64,000 bases of DNA from a virus: the IMG/VR virus record IMGVR_UViG_3300046514_000337, positions 1 to 64,000 of that record, one strand, 5' to 3'. Below are positions 23,591 to 34,122 of this stretch, piece after piece. The notes beneath the pieces are model-generated. The model saw only the letters and a program-made list of their open reading frames with translations. It was not told the DNA's origin and did no database searches. Positions within the stretch are counted from its first letter, which is position 1, and each line of letters begins with the position of its first letter. The position numbers and the translations under genes were made by a program.

Positions 23591-26500
23591 TCACGGCGGG
23601 GCTCCCATGGTGATGCGGCCCTTTGCGTTCTCCTTCATCCTGGCACGCAGGGCGCGGATGTCCTGCCGCTGCTGATATGCTTCCCCGCGCTGTGGATTGG
23701 TGATCGACTGCGGGGCCGGTTGAATGCCGAAGAAGTTGAGCGCCTGCGTCAGCGACGACGCCCCCGCTTCCCACGTTTTCAACCAGCCGCGCCAAGAGAA
23801 CGGGATGGCTTGGTTCAGCAGGTATTCAGGGTAGGATACCATCGGATTGTCTACGCCAGGCATATTGATGATGCCGCCGTAGTAATCTCGGTTCTTGCCC
23901 AACTCAATGCCGGTCTCAAAAAGCGGCTGGGTTTTATTTCCGATCGTGCCAAGCGGGTCGTTCTTAAACGCCATCACGTCCTTGATGTAGCCGGGTAGCG
24001 TCGTGCGATCTGGCACTCCAGGCTGCGTTTCTGAGCCAGTCCTTGGGTAAAAGTAGTCCAGCAGCGATTGCGGTCCCTGTCCGGTCATCGCATAATTCAG
24101 GAGTGCGCCGTACATGCCGGTGATGATCGGCATGGCGATGACATAGGCCATGCGGTTCGTCAGTTCTGGCTTCCGGCCCCGCACCATGTCACCAACGGCC
24201 TTCACAGCATCGACACCGCCACCGCCGATCTCGCGCACACTGCCGAGGTTCCACCCCACCGAGCGCGTCGTGATGAACGCCAAGTCCTTCGACACCTTGT
24301 TCCAGAACAGGTTATCGTAGACGAGTTGCCCCATTCTGTTGTCCACGCTGTCCCATGCCTTCGTCATGGCGGCGGCGAACTGTTCGTCGGTGGCTTCTGG
24401 ATTGCGGCGGAGGAAATCCGAGGCGAGTTCGGAGAAGACCCCGAGCTTGGCGCGCGGAACCATGACGCCCATAAGCGGCTGATTAAGTGTATCGATGAAA
24501 CGGCCCACAATACGGAGGGGAGCAGCGATCGGCGTGTCCTTCGCCATCTGCCAGGCGTCATGCAGTATTCCTGATGGATTTTTCAGATCGCCCATGTTCT
24601 TGATGAACGAGCCGGCCGCTGTGGAGCGGTAGAACGGATCCATGGCAATCCGCCCACCGCCCTTGACGAGCGCCTGCACGAGACGCCGCATCTCTGGGCT
24701 GGCGTTCTCCGGGTGTAGATACGCCTCCCGCAGTGCCGAGCCGCGCGCCACCGTCGAGAAGATCGTCGTCGGCGACAGCCCCTTGGCCATCGTTCCCAGC
24801 CCACGGATCGGCTCACCGCGGCTCAATTGCTGGATGCCGAGCGCCAGCTTGCTCATCATCGTGTCGAAGGCGATGAACGTGGCGTGGAAGCCGCTGAACG
24901 AAAGCTGCGCCGAGTTCAGGGCATTGCCGGCCCCGCGAACCGCATCATAGATTGACGAGTGTCCGGCCAATCCGCGCGACACGTAGTTGTTGAAGACGCG
25001 CGCCACCTGTTCCGGCGCCCACCAATTGCCGTATTCCTTGCGGCCATACTCGCCCGGCTCGGTGACGCGAGGCTGGAATGCTGTGTCGTCGAGCTTTGCG
25101 TAACCGGACGCCCGCGCCGCGCCCTCATCATTGTAGGGCACCCAATGCGCAAGCCCGCTGTTCTTGATGTCCTCAGCCAGCTTCACGCCATGATAGAAGC
25201 GCTGCATTTCGTACAGCTTCAGCAACTGCATCTCGATCGGGTTCTTTGTAACCGGGATCAGCCCGGCATCCATGCCCTCGCGCTGCGTGTCGAACGTGCG
25301 CTGCTTCAGGAACGCACCGCTGCCCTTGAGTGGTGACTTGCCCCGCGCCTGTGCCTGCGCGATGCCTTCGCCACGGGCCTGAGCCGCCGCTTCTTCGGCC
25401 TCGATGCCCGCCTTCCACTCTGGGTAGTTCGCCCAGATATGCCCCATGTAATTCTCGCGCAGCGTCTTCAGGTATTCGGGGCCTAGCGAGCGGATTTTCT
25501 GCGCCCACTGTCCCTGCTGCTGGCGAAGTGCGTCGATGACTTGGTTCAGTTCCGGCGTTGGCTGCGCTTCCCCGCGCTCGCGGCGGTCAGTGATAGCGAG
25601 TTGTTCCGCCTCGGGCAGCCGAGCGATCATGTGCCCGAACCGCTCGAGCGCATCCGTGGATCTGGCGTTCGCTTGGGCACGCTCAGCCGATGACGCGCGG
25701 ATCAGATGCTCCGTGCTCTTGGCCTGCGGCCCGCGCGATGTCGGGGAGAAGAGTTGCTTGACCTCATCGGCTACGCGCTTGGCGAAGCCGAGGCGATCTT
25801 TGGCGGCGGCGGCGAGCGGCAACTCCTTCTCCCGCCGCCCCATCTGTGCCTCTGGCGCCGGCCTCCGCCCCTGCGCCGTCTCAAACCGCTGCGCTGCCGC
25901 CTGGCTCTCTGCCAGCGACGGCGCATGAGCAGCCGGCTCGCGCGCACCGATCTCTCCGCGCTGCATCGCGCCGAACACGTCCTCCGCCGTGCGGAAGCCT
26001 CGCCCAGCGAGCGCATTGCGGAGCCGGTCGAAGAACTGCGTGATCTTCGCCCCGAGCCGCTGGATGATCGGCACCGTGGCCTTCGGTGTCGTGGAGTAGC
26101 GCGCGAACTCCTCCGCGATGGCCTCGCGCATCTGCTGCTGCGGCGTCTGCTCGGGGTAGCGCTCGGCGATGCGGTGCTGCTCTGCCCAGTTGCCTCGTTG
26201 CGCTGCCGCCTCGAGCGCCTTCATCTCGCCGGGCTTGAACACGCCCAGCGCCTCGAGGGCATGCACCGCTTCGTGGTTCAGGTTCCACGCGGTGCGTTCC
26301 GGCTCGATCGCTGCGCGGATCAGGCGGCCCAGTGTGTAGCCGAACACCTGCTCCTCGTGCCCGTCGGGGAAGCGGACGCGGAAAGCGTCGTGCGCGGCGT
26401 CGTACGTCTCAATACGTACGGACTTGCCCGCGATGCGTTGAGCGGTCTCTACGGCTGCGCGGACGGCTTCCGGGTGGGGGCGCTCATCGGCTGCTGTTGG

Positions 26501-29500
26501 CTCACGGCGTCCGAACTCGGGCGCGCCTTCATGAACGCCGCCGCCTTCCGGGCGAACGCCTTGATCTCCGCGTCCGACATCGGCTTCTCCTCCGGGTCCG
26601 GGTCGCTGATCCAGGGAGCCCACTGCGCGGGCGATGGCATCTTCGGGCACTCCTTTGCTGCGGGCGAGGTCACTGATAGCCGTCGCGTAATCGACGTTGA
26701 TTCCCTCGCTGTCCCGTCCCCCGAGCTTACCATAAAGCTCCTTCTCCGGATACCACAGAATGGCCTGAAGATCAGCGTTGGTGAGGTTGATCCCCTCTTG
26801 CGCGAGCAGCTCGCGGGTTCTGGCAACGCGCTCTCGTATCCACTGCCGCTGCGCGCCGGATTTGGGTGTCTCGTTAAGACCGTCCTTACCGGCAACCACG
26901 CGCTCCGCCGCGAGGACTAGTTCTGACTTGGTGTACTTGCCAGAGTTGTAGTCTTCGCGGTTAGCGTTGAAGTGCTTTTCATGTGCGTCAAAGATGCGGT
27001 TGGCTTCTTTCAGCAACCCCGGCGTCGTTTGCGGAACCTTCATCTGGTTCAGCGCCATTTCTGTCCGCAGTCGCTCCTGCTGCTTCGCAACCACCTCCGG
27101 TGATAGCCCGACCAACGTCCCGGTAAGCCTTCCCCATGTCCGCATGAACCACAGGTCCATGGCGACCGGATTATAGTTGCCGTTGAGGTTCTGGTAGAAG
27201 CCTTGGCCGATCTTTGGCCCGAGAATGGCCGACCCTTTGACCGCCGTGTCCAGGTTCTCGCCACCAATCTTGTGGCCCATGGCTGTCAGTTCTCTGACCG
27301 TGAAGTCCCTGGAAAGGAAGTCGCGCAAGCCATCTACCCCGCGGCCAGGCGCAATCTGTTCATGCGCGTCCATCAGCGCGTTTAGCTTGGCAAAATTGCG
27401 GTTCATCGCCGCCGCTTTTTTTGCCTTGATGTCCGTCGGGAAACGCCCGTTTTCCTTGAAGTATGCGTAGGCTGGCTCTGCCAACCGCACGTTCAAGGGG
27501 ACAGTCTCGCCCTGGCTGGTGATCGCGAGCGCTGCCGTAAAGCCCATCCGCGCGTTCGGATCTGTCTCGATTTCCGGGTGAATGGTGGTAGCCGCCGCCA
27601 TCGCCTGGCGCACTTTCCGTGTGTACCAGTCGAAGCCCGAGCCGCCCGTTCCCCACGCTCGTTGCAACGCTGCTTTGGCTTCGGACGCGAGTGAACGCGA
27701 CAGCAGTTCATCGGTGTGCGGCGCGGGACCTTCGATCTTTCCCGACCGAATGCCGAGCATTCTGAGCGCGGATTGACCGCGTTCCATAAGTTGCCGACCT
27801 ACAGTCGGAACGGCAACCGAGCGCAATGGCATGGCCGGATAGCGCGGATCAAGAAGATCGAGGGACGAAAGATTACGCTCAAGTTGCTGCCTGACCCCGA
27901 CTGGATTGGCGCCGGCAAAGCCGCGGCGTCCGAACAGCGGGTTCTGCTCCGTCTCCTTCGGTGCAAACAGCCCTTCGTCCGCCGGCTTCTGCCCCCCGCG
28001 CGGTCCTGCTTGGTCGCGCGCCGCCTGCGCCTGCACCGCCGATGGCTCGGTGCCCAGCAGCCCAAGTTGGCGCGGATCGTTGCGGATCGTCGGTTCGGCT
28101 GTTTGCGCCGTCGCGCGCTCTGGAGGCAGGATCTGCACCGCCTCGTATGCGCGGTCATAGCGCGCCATGAGGGCGTCACGGGCTTTGCGAGCCGTAAGGT
28201 ATTCATCATCCCCGATTTTGCGCGATCGGTAATCAGCCAATGTCTGCTGGTAGGATGGCTCCCCTGCCCGGAATGCTGCGTCCGCATCCGTGAGTTCTTG
28301 CCTGATTTGCTGCGGTGATCGTTCACCCAGTAACGGCGCACCAGATTGCGGCGGAACAGGCAGCCGCCGCCCGAACGGCACATCCTCGACGTTGCTTCCG
28401 AACCGCGTCGCCTCGTGGATCGCCTGCGCAACCGGCATCCCGTACTGCGCAAGCTGCACCGCATGATCCAGCGTCGCCCCGCCGAGCTGCACACCAGCGT
28501 CGTCAGCCGCCATGCGCACGTCTTCCGTCAGCGCCTCACGCCGCGCTTCCTCGCGCCCAGTAACATCAACGCCCGGCGTGATTTGCTCCGGCAGATGATT
28601 GCCGTATTGCTTCTGCCCCTTCAGTTCGCGGCTGACGAGATCAAGGAAATCGCCGATGGTGCTGTCCATTGGCAAGAAGCCAGCCTCGGCCGCAGCCTCC
28701 CGCGCGTAGTCGAGTTGCATCCCAGTTTTGCGCACGAGCCCGGGGCGAGCAATGTGCGCATCCATGGCGCGGAGATCGCCATGCGGCTGCAGACCACCGC
28801 GTTCGATTAGGAATGGCAGCAGCGAGGTACCGGGATCGGGGCGGCCAATTGCACCGATACTGGCGTCATTCGCCGCGCGCGGGGGGCGAAACGCTCCTAC
28901 GCCTTTCTCGAAAGCATCGACCGCATGTTTCGCGGCCTGCTGAGGTTCCGCCCCGCTTTCGGATGCTCTACGATATTCGGCCAGTAGATTACTCAGCGTA
29001 TTTTCGTAGCCGCTAGGTTGGCGCATCGCTACATTAGGGAAATCTGCGGTCCCTTCCATAAATTCCGCGAACGCCTCATGCGACGCGCTTTCCGCTTCTA
29101 AGTGCCCAACTCCGCCTTCCATAGCATCGGCATACACGCGGTCGGCGTAATCCCATGCGGCCTGCTCAATCCGTGACGGCGGTTTGACGGCAGGCGTGGA
29201 GCGCACCTCCATCGCCGGACGCTGATCTGGCGGTACGGCTTCGGGCGCAGTTGCAGGCGGGACAGAAGCAACAGGCGGCGTTGCTTCCATAGGCTTCGGT
29301 TCAGGTGGTGTAGCCACGGCTTGCGCCGTCTGTTCCAACTCGGTGCGCGCCGCCTGATCTGCCCGCTCGACCGGCTGAATGGCTGCCGCTGCTGCCGCTG
29401 GCTGCTTCACGGCCTCCGTCGCCGCCACGCGCTGCGCTGCCTCCGGGCCGATGCCGTCCTCGTTTTCGATCTCCTCTGGCGTCCGCACACGCGGCACGGC

Positions 29501-30415
29501 GGGCGGGGTCTCTGCCGACGGTGCCGGCCCCGATGGGTGCCCCGCAAGACGGCTCACAACAGCATGCCCCGCCGCAGGAATCGCCGTCGTCACCGCGGCG
29601 TTCAGCGCCGCTTCAGACATCCCCTCCGTGACCGGCTTACCCTGCTCGACGTTCTCCACACCGCGCTGCGCCACCGCTGCGCCGGGTTGAGCGACGAACG
29701 CCTGGAACAGAATGTCCTTCGCCGCCTGCTTGAACGGAGCCCAGCCGAACAGCGCCCACGATGCGCCCGTGAACGCGCCTTCCTGTCCGGCACGCAACAG
29801 CGCCCGATCGAAGGCACCGTTCGGATCGCCGCCCTTCGCCGTTTCCTCCGCAAGATACGGCGCGAGCGACTGAACCGCTGACACGCCGCCGGCACCCAGT
29901 GCAGCCCCTACCAACGGCCCGACGGGTCCGGTCGCTTCGGATGTGGTCGCGCCAGCGAGGCCGCCAGCAATGCCTCCGACCAGCGATGGCATGCTCTTCG
30001 CCAGCCCGTAAGCGATCTTCGGCGCGGCGCGCGACGGCGACAGCAAATCGCCGAATGAAAGCGGCTCCGTGTAGTAGGGCTGCGCTTCCTTTGGTGTCGA
30101 CGGCGCGGTGCCTGCCATTGCCGCGGGCGCCTGCGACAGTTCCCGAACAGCGCCAGCCACGCCCGAAACAGCGGCGCGCGGAATATCGGAGAGCGACGGC
30201 TGCGGCTCCTCCGGCGGTAGATCCTCCGCCTTCGCCACAGGGAGCGCCGCGCGCGAGGGGCGACCGCTGCCCTGCTGCGCGTAAAGGTTCCACGGCCCTT
30301 GCGCTGGAACAGCAGACGCCGCTGGGGGCGCTTGCTGATACAACGTCCATGGTCCAGCCGCTGGCGCGATTGGTGCGGCGGTATCGTCCTGTGGGGTGCT
30401 ATCGAGAGGGGGCAC
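23591..30415 (-). CDS. giant polyvalent internal virion protein, 2274 aa, with HExxH zincin-like motif
   Basis: A single open frame of 2274 residues. The N-terminus has two repeated blocks (GPWTLYQQ and GPWNLYAQ) and a Gly/Ala-rich hydrophobic region at about 150-200 that could enter membranes. A helical domain near 920-1100 (GFDWYTRKVRQAMAAA onward) resembles domains of phage polyvalent proteins. Near residue 1380 the motif NHEAVHALEALG gives HExxH, a zinc metallopeptidase signature, with downstream glutamates (REAIAEEFARY) as possible third ligand. The C-terminal 700 residues are helical with a hydrophobic segment. Such giants are packaged and ejected with the DNA in short-tailed phages. 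Confidence 0.75.
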   Translation of the reverse strand: MPPLDSTPQDDTAAPIAPAAGPWTLYQQAPPAASAVPAQGPWNLYAQQGSGRPSRAALPVAKAEDLPPEEPQPSLSDIPRAAVSGVAGAVRELSQAPAAMAGTAPSTPKEAQPYYTEPLSFGDLLSPSRAAPKIAYGLAKSMPSLVGGIAGGLAGATTSEATGPVGPLVGAALGAGGVSAVQSLAPYLAEETAKGGDPNGAFDRALLRAGQEGAFTGASWALFGWAPFKQAAKDILFQAFVAQPGAAVAQRGVENVEQGKPVTEGMSEAALNAAVTTAIPAAGHAVVSRLAGHPSGPAPSAETPPAVPRVRTPEEIENEDGIGPEAAQRVAATEAVKQPAAAAAAIQPVERADQAARTELEQTAQAVATPPEPKPMEATPPVASVPPATAPEAVPPDQRPAMEVRSTPAVKPPSRIEQAAWDYADRVYADAMEGGVGHLEAESASHEAFAEFMEGTADFPNVAMRQPSGYENTLSNLLAEYRRASESGAEPQQAAKHAVDAFEKGVGAFRPPRAANDASIGAIGRPDPGTSLLPFLIERGGLQPHGDLRAMDAHIARPGLVRKTGMQLDYAREAAAEAGFLPMDSTIGDFLDLVSRELKGQKQYGNHLPEQITPGVDVTGREEARREALTEDVRMAADDAGVQLGGATLDHAVQLAQYGMPVAQAIHEATRFGSNVEDVPFGRRLPVPPQSGAPLLGERSPQQIRQELTDADAAFRAGEPSYQQTLADYRSRKIGDDEYLTARKARDALMARYDRAYEAVQILPPERATAQTAEPTIRNDPRQLGLLGTEPSAVQAQAARDQAGPRGGQKPADEGLFAPKETEQNPLFGRRGFAGANPVGVRQQLERNLSSLDLLDPRYPAMPLRSVAVPTVGRQLMERGQSALRMLGIRSGKIEGPAPHTDELLSRSLASEAKAALQRAWGTGGSGFDWYTRKVRQAMAAATTIHPEIETDPNARMGFTAALAITSQGETVPLNVRLAEPAYAYFKENGRFPTDIKAKKAAAMNRNFAKLNALMDAHEQIAPGRGVDGLRDFLSRDFTVRELTAMGHKIGGENLDTAVKGSAILGPKIGQGFYQNLNGNYNPVAMDLWFMRTWGRLTGTLVGLSPEVVAKQQERLRTEMALNQMKVPQTTPGLLKEANRIFDAHEKHFNANREDYNSGKYTKSELVLAAERVVAGKDGLNETPKSGAQRQWIRERVARTRELLAQEGINLTNADLQAILWYPEKELYGKLGGRDSEGINVDYATAISDLARSKGVPEDAIARAVGSLDQRPGPGGEADVGRGDQGVRPEGGGVHEGAPEFGRREPTAADERPHPEAVRAAVETAQRIAGKSVRIETYDAAHDAFRVRFPDGHEEQVFGYTLGRLIRAAIEPERTAWNLNHEAVHALEALGVFKPGEMKALEAAAQRGNWAEQHRIAERYPEQTPQQQMREAIAEEFARYSTTPKATVPIIQRLGAKITQFFDRLRNALAGRGFRTAEDVFGAMQRGEIGAREPAAHAPSLAESQAAAQRFETAQGRRPAPEAQMGRREKELPLAAAAKDRLGFAKRVADEVKQLFSPTSRGPQAKSTEHLIRASSAERAQANARSTDALERFGHMIARLPEAEQLAITDRRERGEAQPTPELNQVIDALRQQQGQWAQKIRSLGPEYLKTLRENYMGHIWANYPEWKAGIEAEEAAAQARGEGIAQAQARGKSPLKGSGAFLKQRTFDTQREGMDAGLIPVTKNPIEMQLLKLYEMQRFYHGVKLAEDIKNSGLAHWVPYNDEGAARASGYAKLDDTAFQPRVTEPGEYGRKEYGNWWAPEQVARVFNNYVSRGLAGHSSIYDAVRGAGNALNSAQLSFSGFHATFIAFDTMMSKLALGIQQLSRGEPIRGLGTMAKGLSPTTIFSTVARGSALREAYLHPENASPEMRRLVQALVKGGGRIAMDPFYRSTAAGSFIKNMGDLKNPSGILHDAWQMAKDTPIAAPLRIVGRFIDTLNQPLMGVMVPRAKLGVFSELASDFLRRNPEATDEQFAAAMTKAWDSVDNRMGQLVYDNLFWNKVSKDLAFITTRSVGWNLGSVREIGGGGVDAVKAVGDMVRGRKPELTNRMAYVIAMPIITGMYGALLNYAMTGQGPQSLLDYFYPRTGSETQPGVPDRTTLPGYIKDVMAFKNDPLGTIGNKTQPLFETGIELGKNRDYYGGIINMPGVDNPMVSYPEYLLNQAIPFSWRGWLKTWEAGASSLTQALNFFGIQPAPQSITNPQRGEAYQQRQDIRALRARMKENAKGRITMGAPP

Positions 30416-30418
30416 TGC

Positions 30419-33400
30419 CTACGGCCCCGCTGGCGCCCACGAAGTCTGCACGCTCGGATCGCCGCCGAGGAACTTGAAGCCCTGCACCACATCGCCGACT
30501 TTCGGTGCAGGTGGCGGCGCCGGAGCACCGCTCGGCTGGTTCAGTCCACGCGCCGTCTCCCCTGCCGCATGTGCCTGTGCCGGCGTCAGTTGCGGTTTGC
30601 CCATCAGGTCTTTGTAGTTTTCTTTCAGGTCCTGATCGGTCATCCGCAAGATGCGATCCTGCTCAGCCTTGTCCTTTGCCTGAGCTAATGCGGCCTTCCG
30701 TAGTGCGATATTCTGTGCTGCCACGTCGCTGCGCGCCGCCTGATCCGGCTTCATGTTGATCGGCTGATCGCCCGATTTCATCGTGCCGGTGCGAGTGTCC
30801 ATGAACAGCGGCATTCCCTGCCCATCTGTCCCGACGTAACTGAAGTGCCCGTTTTCAGCCCGCGTCGATGCTGCCTGCGCTGCGAGGTGCGCAGCATACG
30901 CTTGATCGCGCGCCGCCATTGACTGAACGCGCTGCCCGTAGATGTCCGTGCGGTTCTCCGCATTGTGCGCCATCTGCTGCCGATACTGATCCAACTCCTG
31001 CTGCTTGAGCTGGTTGTATTCCAACTGCTGCTGCCGTAGCTTCTGGTTCTGCGCCCAGGTCAGCCCCTCGAGCGCGCCGTGGCCAATGTTGACGCTGGCA
31101 TACGGTGACGACCCGCTCAGAATACCGAGTCCCGCCGCCATCAGCGCCGCGCCCGGCGTTTGCGTCCAGTCTCCGGTGCCATGCGTACTCGGCGGCCCAA
31201 GCGCTCCGTGCGGGGCCGGCGCGGCTTCCTGCGCATCCTGCGCTGCCGTCACCTGATGCGCTGGTGGAGGCCCAAGCGCCCCATTGCCCGCCGCAGCAGG
31301 GCCGCCCGCAACGCTCGTGCCCATCGGCTGCGTTATGTCGATGCCTGGCATTGCCGCTTGCAGCGCCTTGACTGTGCGCGGGTCCCATCGCTGCACCGGG
31401 ATAATGTCGGCTACCATCGTCTGCGTGTCTTTATCAGCATCGTCAGCGGTGGGGTATTTGCGCAGATCGACGCCAGCCTTCGGGGCGAAATCGCGCCAGG
31501 TGCCGTCTGTAATCTGGTAGAAGCCGCGAGCGCGGCCCGAACTTGTCATGGGACCAGCGCCGTGCTCGCGGCCTGAATTTTCGGCAGCCCCAGTAACATC
31601 ATGCACGATGTCGAGCGGCCCACGGGGCGCACCCAGTACGTTGCCAGCCGAGGCGCCTGGCATCATTAGCGGAGCCTGCGGCGGCCCGAGGGCAGTGGCA
31701 GGTTGAGGAGCCGACGGCGGAAACATCCTTGCCCCAGAGTAGGTATCCGGCACGGAGTTTGGATTGCGCAACCCGGCGGTTTCGCTCGCAATGTCAAAGT
31801 GCGCAGGCAAGTCTAAGGCTGCATCAGGCATCGACTCCGGTGGGGGGGCCTGCATATGCTGCCACGCACCGCGAGCACGGCTACCAACCGCTCCCAACGC
31901 GCGCGCCATCGGACTGTCCGGTGCAATGAAAGGCTCCGCTCCAGCATCGCTCGGCCCACCGTAATCGTCATCTGCGACGCCACCGCTCGCCATCCCCATA
32001 CCCGGCAAGCCGCCCAGCCCCTGCATCATCGGCTGAGGCTGCTGCGCGAGCGCCGGATCGCTCTGCGGCATCATCTGGCGCCGCCGCAGCACCGCCTGCA
32101 CCAGCCCGCCCTGCTGCGAGCCAGGCGGTACACGCGCCTGCAACTCGCGCAGCTTCTCCGTCGGCATCGAGGACAGTTGGTTCAGCGCGTTCCCGTACAT
32201 CGGGTTGCCAGAGCCGAGCCCCGCCTGCGATACCGGCGACAGGCCCGGCGTCGGCCCGAGGGCTAGCGGCAGCGCACCGCCGTCGTCGTAGCCGATCGGG
32301 CCGCCGAGTGCGCGATGTGGGATGCGTCCGCCGCGAGCGCCGCCAGTATAGTACCACCCGGTATCCGCAGCACCCGTCGCACCCGCAAGGCCGGTGTCTA
32401 TTGCGTTGCCGCCAGAGCCACCGAACCAGTTCCCCATCCCGTTAAACGCACCGCTGTTGTACAGCCCCAGCCCTGTCAGCCCGAGCCCCGCGGCCTGGCT
32501 AGCGATCGATGGCCCCGGCGTCGTCGTACTGCCCGAACTACCCGCGCCGTCCGCACCCGTCGCCAGCCCCAACTCGAAATTGCTGATCTGATACGGGAAC
32601 GCCTGCGCCTGCTGAAACTGCTGATACGGCACGTTCAGTTGCTGCTGCGCCAGCCCCTGCATCTGGTTGCCGATGCCCAACTGCGCATTGGCCCCGCTCA
32701 GCCCGAGGCCCTGCGCCTCCTGCCCCAGGTTCGCCATCCCGAACGCGCCCTGCGACGCCAGCCACGCATTCGCCTCCTGCGAGGACAGCCCCGTGCCGAG
32801 CGCGCTCTGATAGGCAGCTTGTCCTATGTTTCCGAGTTGCCCGAGTGAACCGGCCGCGCCCAGCCCCAACTGCGCATTGGTCGTGCCAGTCTGCATCGCC
32901 GCGCCGAGCGCCTGCCCGTAGCCAGACTGCAGCACGTTCGCGAGCGAAGCATTGTTGGCGAGATCCTGTTGACCCGCGAGCGTCGATTGCGCGATGGCCG
33001 CCCGGTCGCCGCCGAACGCGCCAGCACCGACAGCCGAGCCAACAAGTTGCTGCTGCTGGATGGCATCGTTTTGCTTTTGCAGCGCTTGCAGCGAGGACGT
33101 GACGTTCTGCGTGTACGGCGACATGAAATTCTGCACGCCGAACTGGCCGCCGAGCGGATTCATGCCCTGCCCAGCCGTAGTCGCGAACTGCGATGCCGGC
33201 CCTAAGTAGCCTTGCAGTGCCGGATTGGAATACTGTCCTACGGTGGACGCCGGGTTGACGCCGGAGGTGCTCGCGTTAATGAGGTTCGCGGCTTGGCCTA
33301 GGTATGGCTGCGCGAGGCTAGAGGCGGCGTTGATGTTTCCAAATGCCGCCTGTTGCTCGGGGTTGAAGCCAGCAACGAGGGGGCTGTTGTACGTGGGATA

Positions 33401-33577
33401 TGGAGCCTGAGCTACGTTAGTCCCGGTGTTAATGGCTGTCTGGTACGCTGCCTGGGCAAGTGGGTTCGGCGTCGTCGTCTGGGTGACAGTCGAGTTATTG
33501 CCACCACCCTTACTTCCAAACAGGAGAATAGAAGCGCGGTCTAGATATCTCGCAAAGCCTGTGTTACTCTGGCTCAT
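30419..33577 (-). CDS. internal virion/DNA-transfer protein with lytic transglycosylase-like domain, 1052 aa
   Basis: The first 350 residues are Gln/Gly/Ala-rich helical repeats (QQQQLVGSAVGAGAFGGDRA region), typical of ejected internal virion proteins. Near residues 665-720 the sequence AENSGREHGAG ... GFYQITDGTWRDF matches lytic transglycosylases, with the catalytic Glu in AENSG. It would thus open peptidoglycan during genome entry, like T7 gp16. A coiled coil follows near 850-920 and a Pro-rich tail ends it. Gly-Gly motifs (RGGRIPHRALGG) occur mid-protein. It stops 4 bp before the 2274-aa gene's start. Confidence 0.75.
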   Translation of the reverse strand: MSQSNTGFARYLDRASILLFGSKGGGNNSTVTQTTTPNPLAQAAYQTAINTGTNVAQAPYPTYNSPLVAGFNPEQQAAFGNINAASSLAQPYLGQAANLINASTSGVNPASTVGQYSNPALQGYLGPASQFATTAGQGMNPLGGQFGVQNFMSPYTQNVTSSLQALQKQNDAIQQQQLVGSAVGAGAFGGDRAAIAQSTLAGQQDLANNASLANVLQSGYGQALGAAMQTGTTNAQLGLGAAGSLGQLGNIGQAAYQSALGTGLSSQEANAWLASQGAFGMANLGQEAQGLGLSGANAQLGIGNQMQGLAQQQLNVPYQQFQQAQAFPYQISNFELGLATGADGAGSSGSTTTPGPSIASQAAGLGLTGLGLYNSGAFNGMGNWFGGSGGNAIDTGLAGATGAADTGWYYTGGARGGRIPHRALGGPIGYDDGGALPLALGPTPGLSPVSQAGLGSGNPMYGNALNQLSSMPTEKLRELQARVPPGSQQGGLVQAVLRRRQMMPQSDPALAQQPQPMMQGLGGLPGMGMASGGVADDDYGGPSDAGAEPFIAPDSPMARALGAVGSRARGAWQHMQAPPPESMPDAALDLPAHFDIASETAGLRNPNSVPDTYSGARMFPPSAPQPATALGPPQAPLMMPGASAGNVLGAPRGPLDIVHDVTGAAENSGREHGAGPMTSSGRARGFYQITDGTWRDFAPKAGVDLRKYPTADDADKDTQTMVADIIPVQRWDPRTVKALQAAMPGIDITQPMGTSVAGGPAAAGNGALGPPPAHQVTAAQDAQEAAPAPHGALGPPSTHGTGDWTQTPGAALMAAGLGILSGSSPYASVNIGHGALEGLTWAQNQKLRQQQLEYNQLKQQELDQYRQQMAHNAENRTDIYGQRVQSMAARDQAYAAHLAAQAASTRAENGHFSYVGTDGQGMPLFMDTRTGTMKSGDQPINMKPDQAARSDVAAQNIALRKAALAQAKDKAEQDRILRMTDQDLKENYKDLMGKPQLTPAQAHAAGETARGLNQPSGAPAPPPAPKVGDVVQGFKFLGGDPSVQTSWAPAGP

Positions 33578-33603
33578 CGCCGTCCCACCGTAGAGGCAAT
33601 GGC

Positions 33604-34122
33604 ATGCTCACCGCCGAAAGGCTGCGGGAAGTTATTCGATATGACCCGGAGAGCGGACTCATTTATCCGCTGCAGCAACCAAATCGCCCAAAACGAAATG
33701 ACCTTGGACGCTCCGTAGGAAGAATGAGCGTTCATGGCTACGTCAGGCACAAAATCGAAGGCAAAGACCGCTGGGTTCACCGCTTGGCGTGGCTTTATAT
33801 GACCGGAGAATGGCCGGCCGCTGAGGTCGATCACGTTAACGGCGTTAGACACGACAACAGATGGGGCAATTTGCGAGCCGCTACCAAAGCGGAAAATGCT
33901 AAGAATAATAGAGGCAAATCGGTAAATGGGTACCTTAAGGGCACCTATCCGCACTATCGCAAATGGTCCGCCGCGTTGCGGGTTAATGGCAAGCGCTTGT
34001 TGCTGGGCTATTTTGCTACCGAGATTGAGGCACATAACGCCTATATGGAGGCAGCGAGAAAACACTACGGAGTCTTCGCCACACGCGGGAAGGTGGCAAA
34101 TCAGCGCGGCATTCATGACTGA
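33604..34122 (+). CDS. HNH homing-type endonuclease, opposite to the late operon
   Basis: 172 residues from an ATG behind GAGG (7 nt). An NUMOD-like start precedes the HNH core WPAAEVDHVNGVRHDNRWGN with D-H, N and N in place; an AP2-like DNA-binding region follows (YRKWSAALRVNGKRLLLGYF). Rightward, while all neighbours are leftward; its stop overlaps the convergent stop of the 132-aa gene. A classic free-standing mobile endonuclease inserted between two virion genes. Confidence 0.85.
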   Translation: MLTAERLREVIRYDPESGLIYPLQQPNRPKRNDLGRSVGRMSVHGYVRHKIEGKDRWVHRLAWLYMTGEWPAAEVDHVNGVRHDNRWGNLRAATKAENAKNNRGKSVNGYLKGTYPHYRKWSAALRVNGKRLLLGYFATEIEAHNAYMEAARKHYGVFATRGKVANQRGIHD

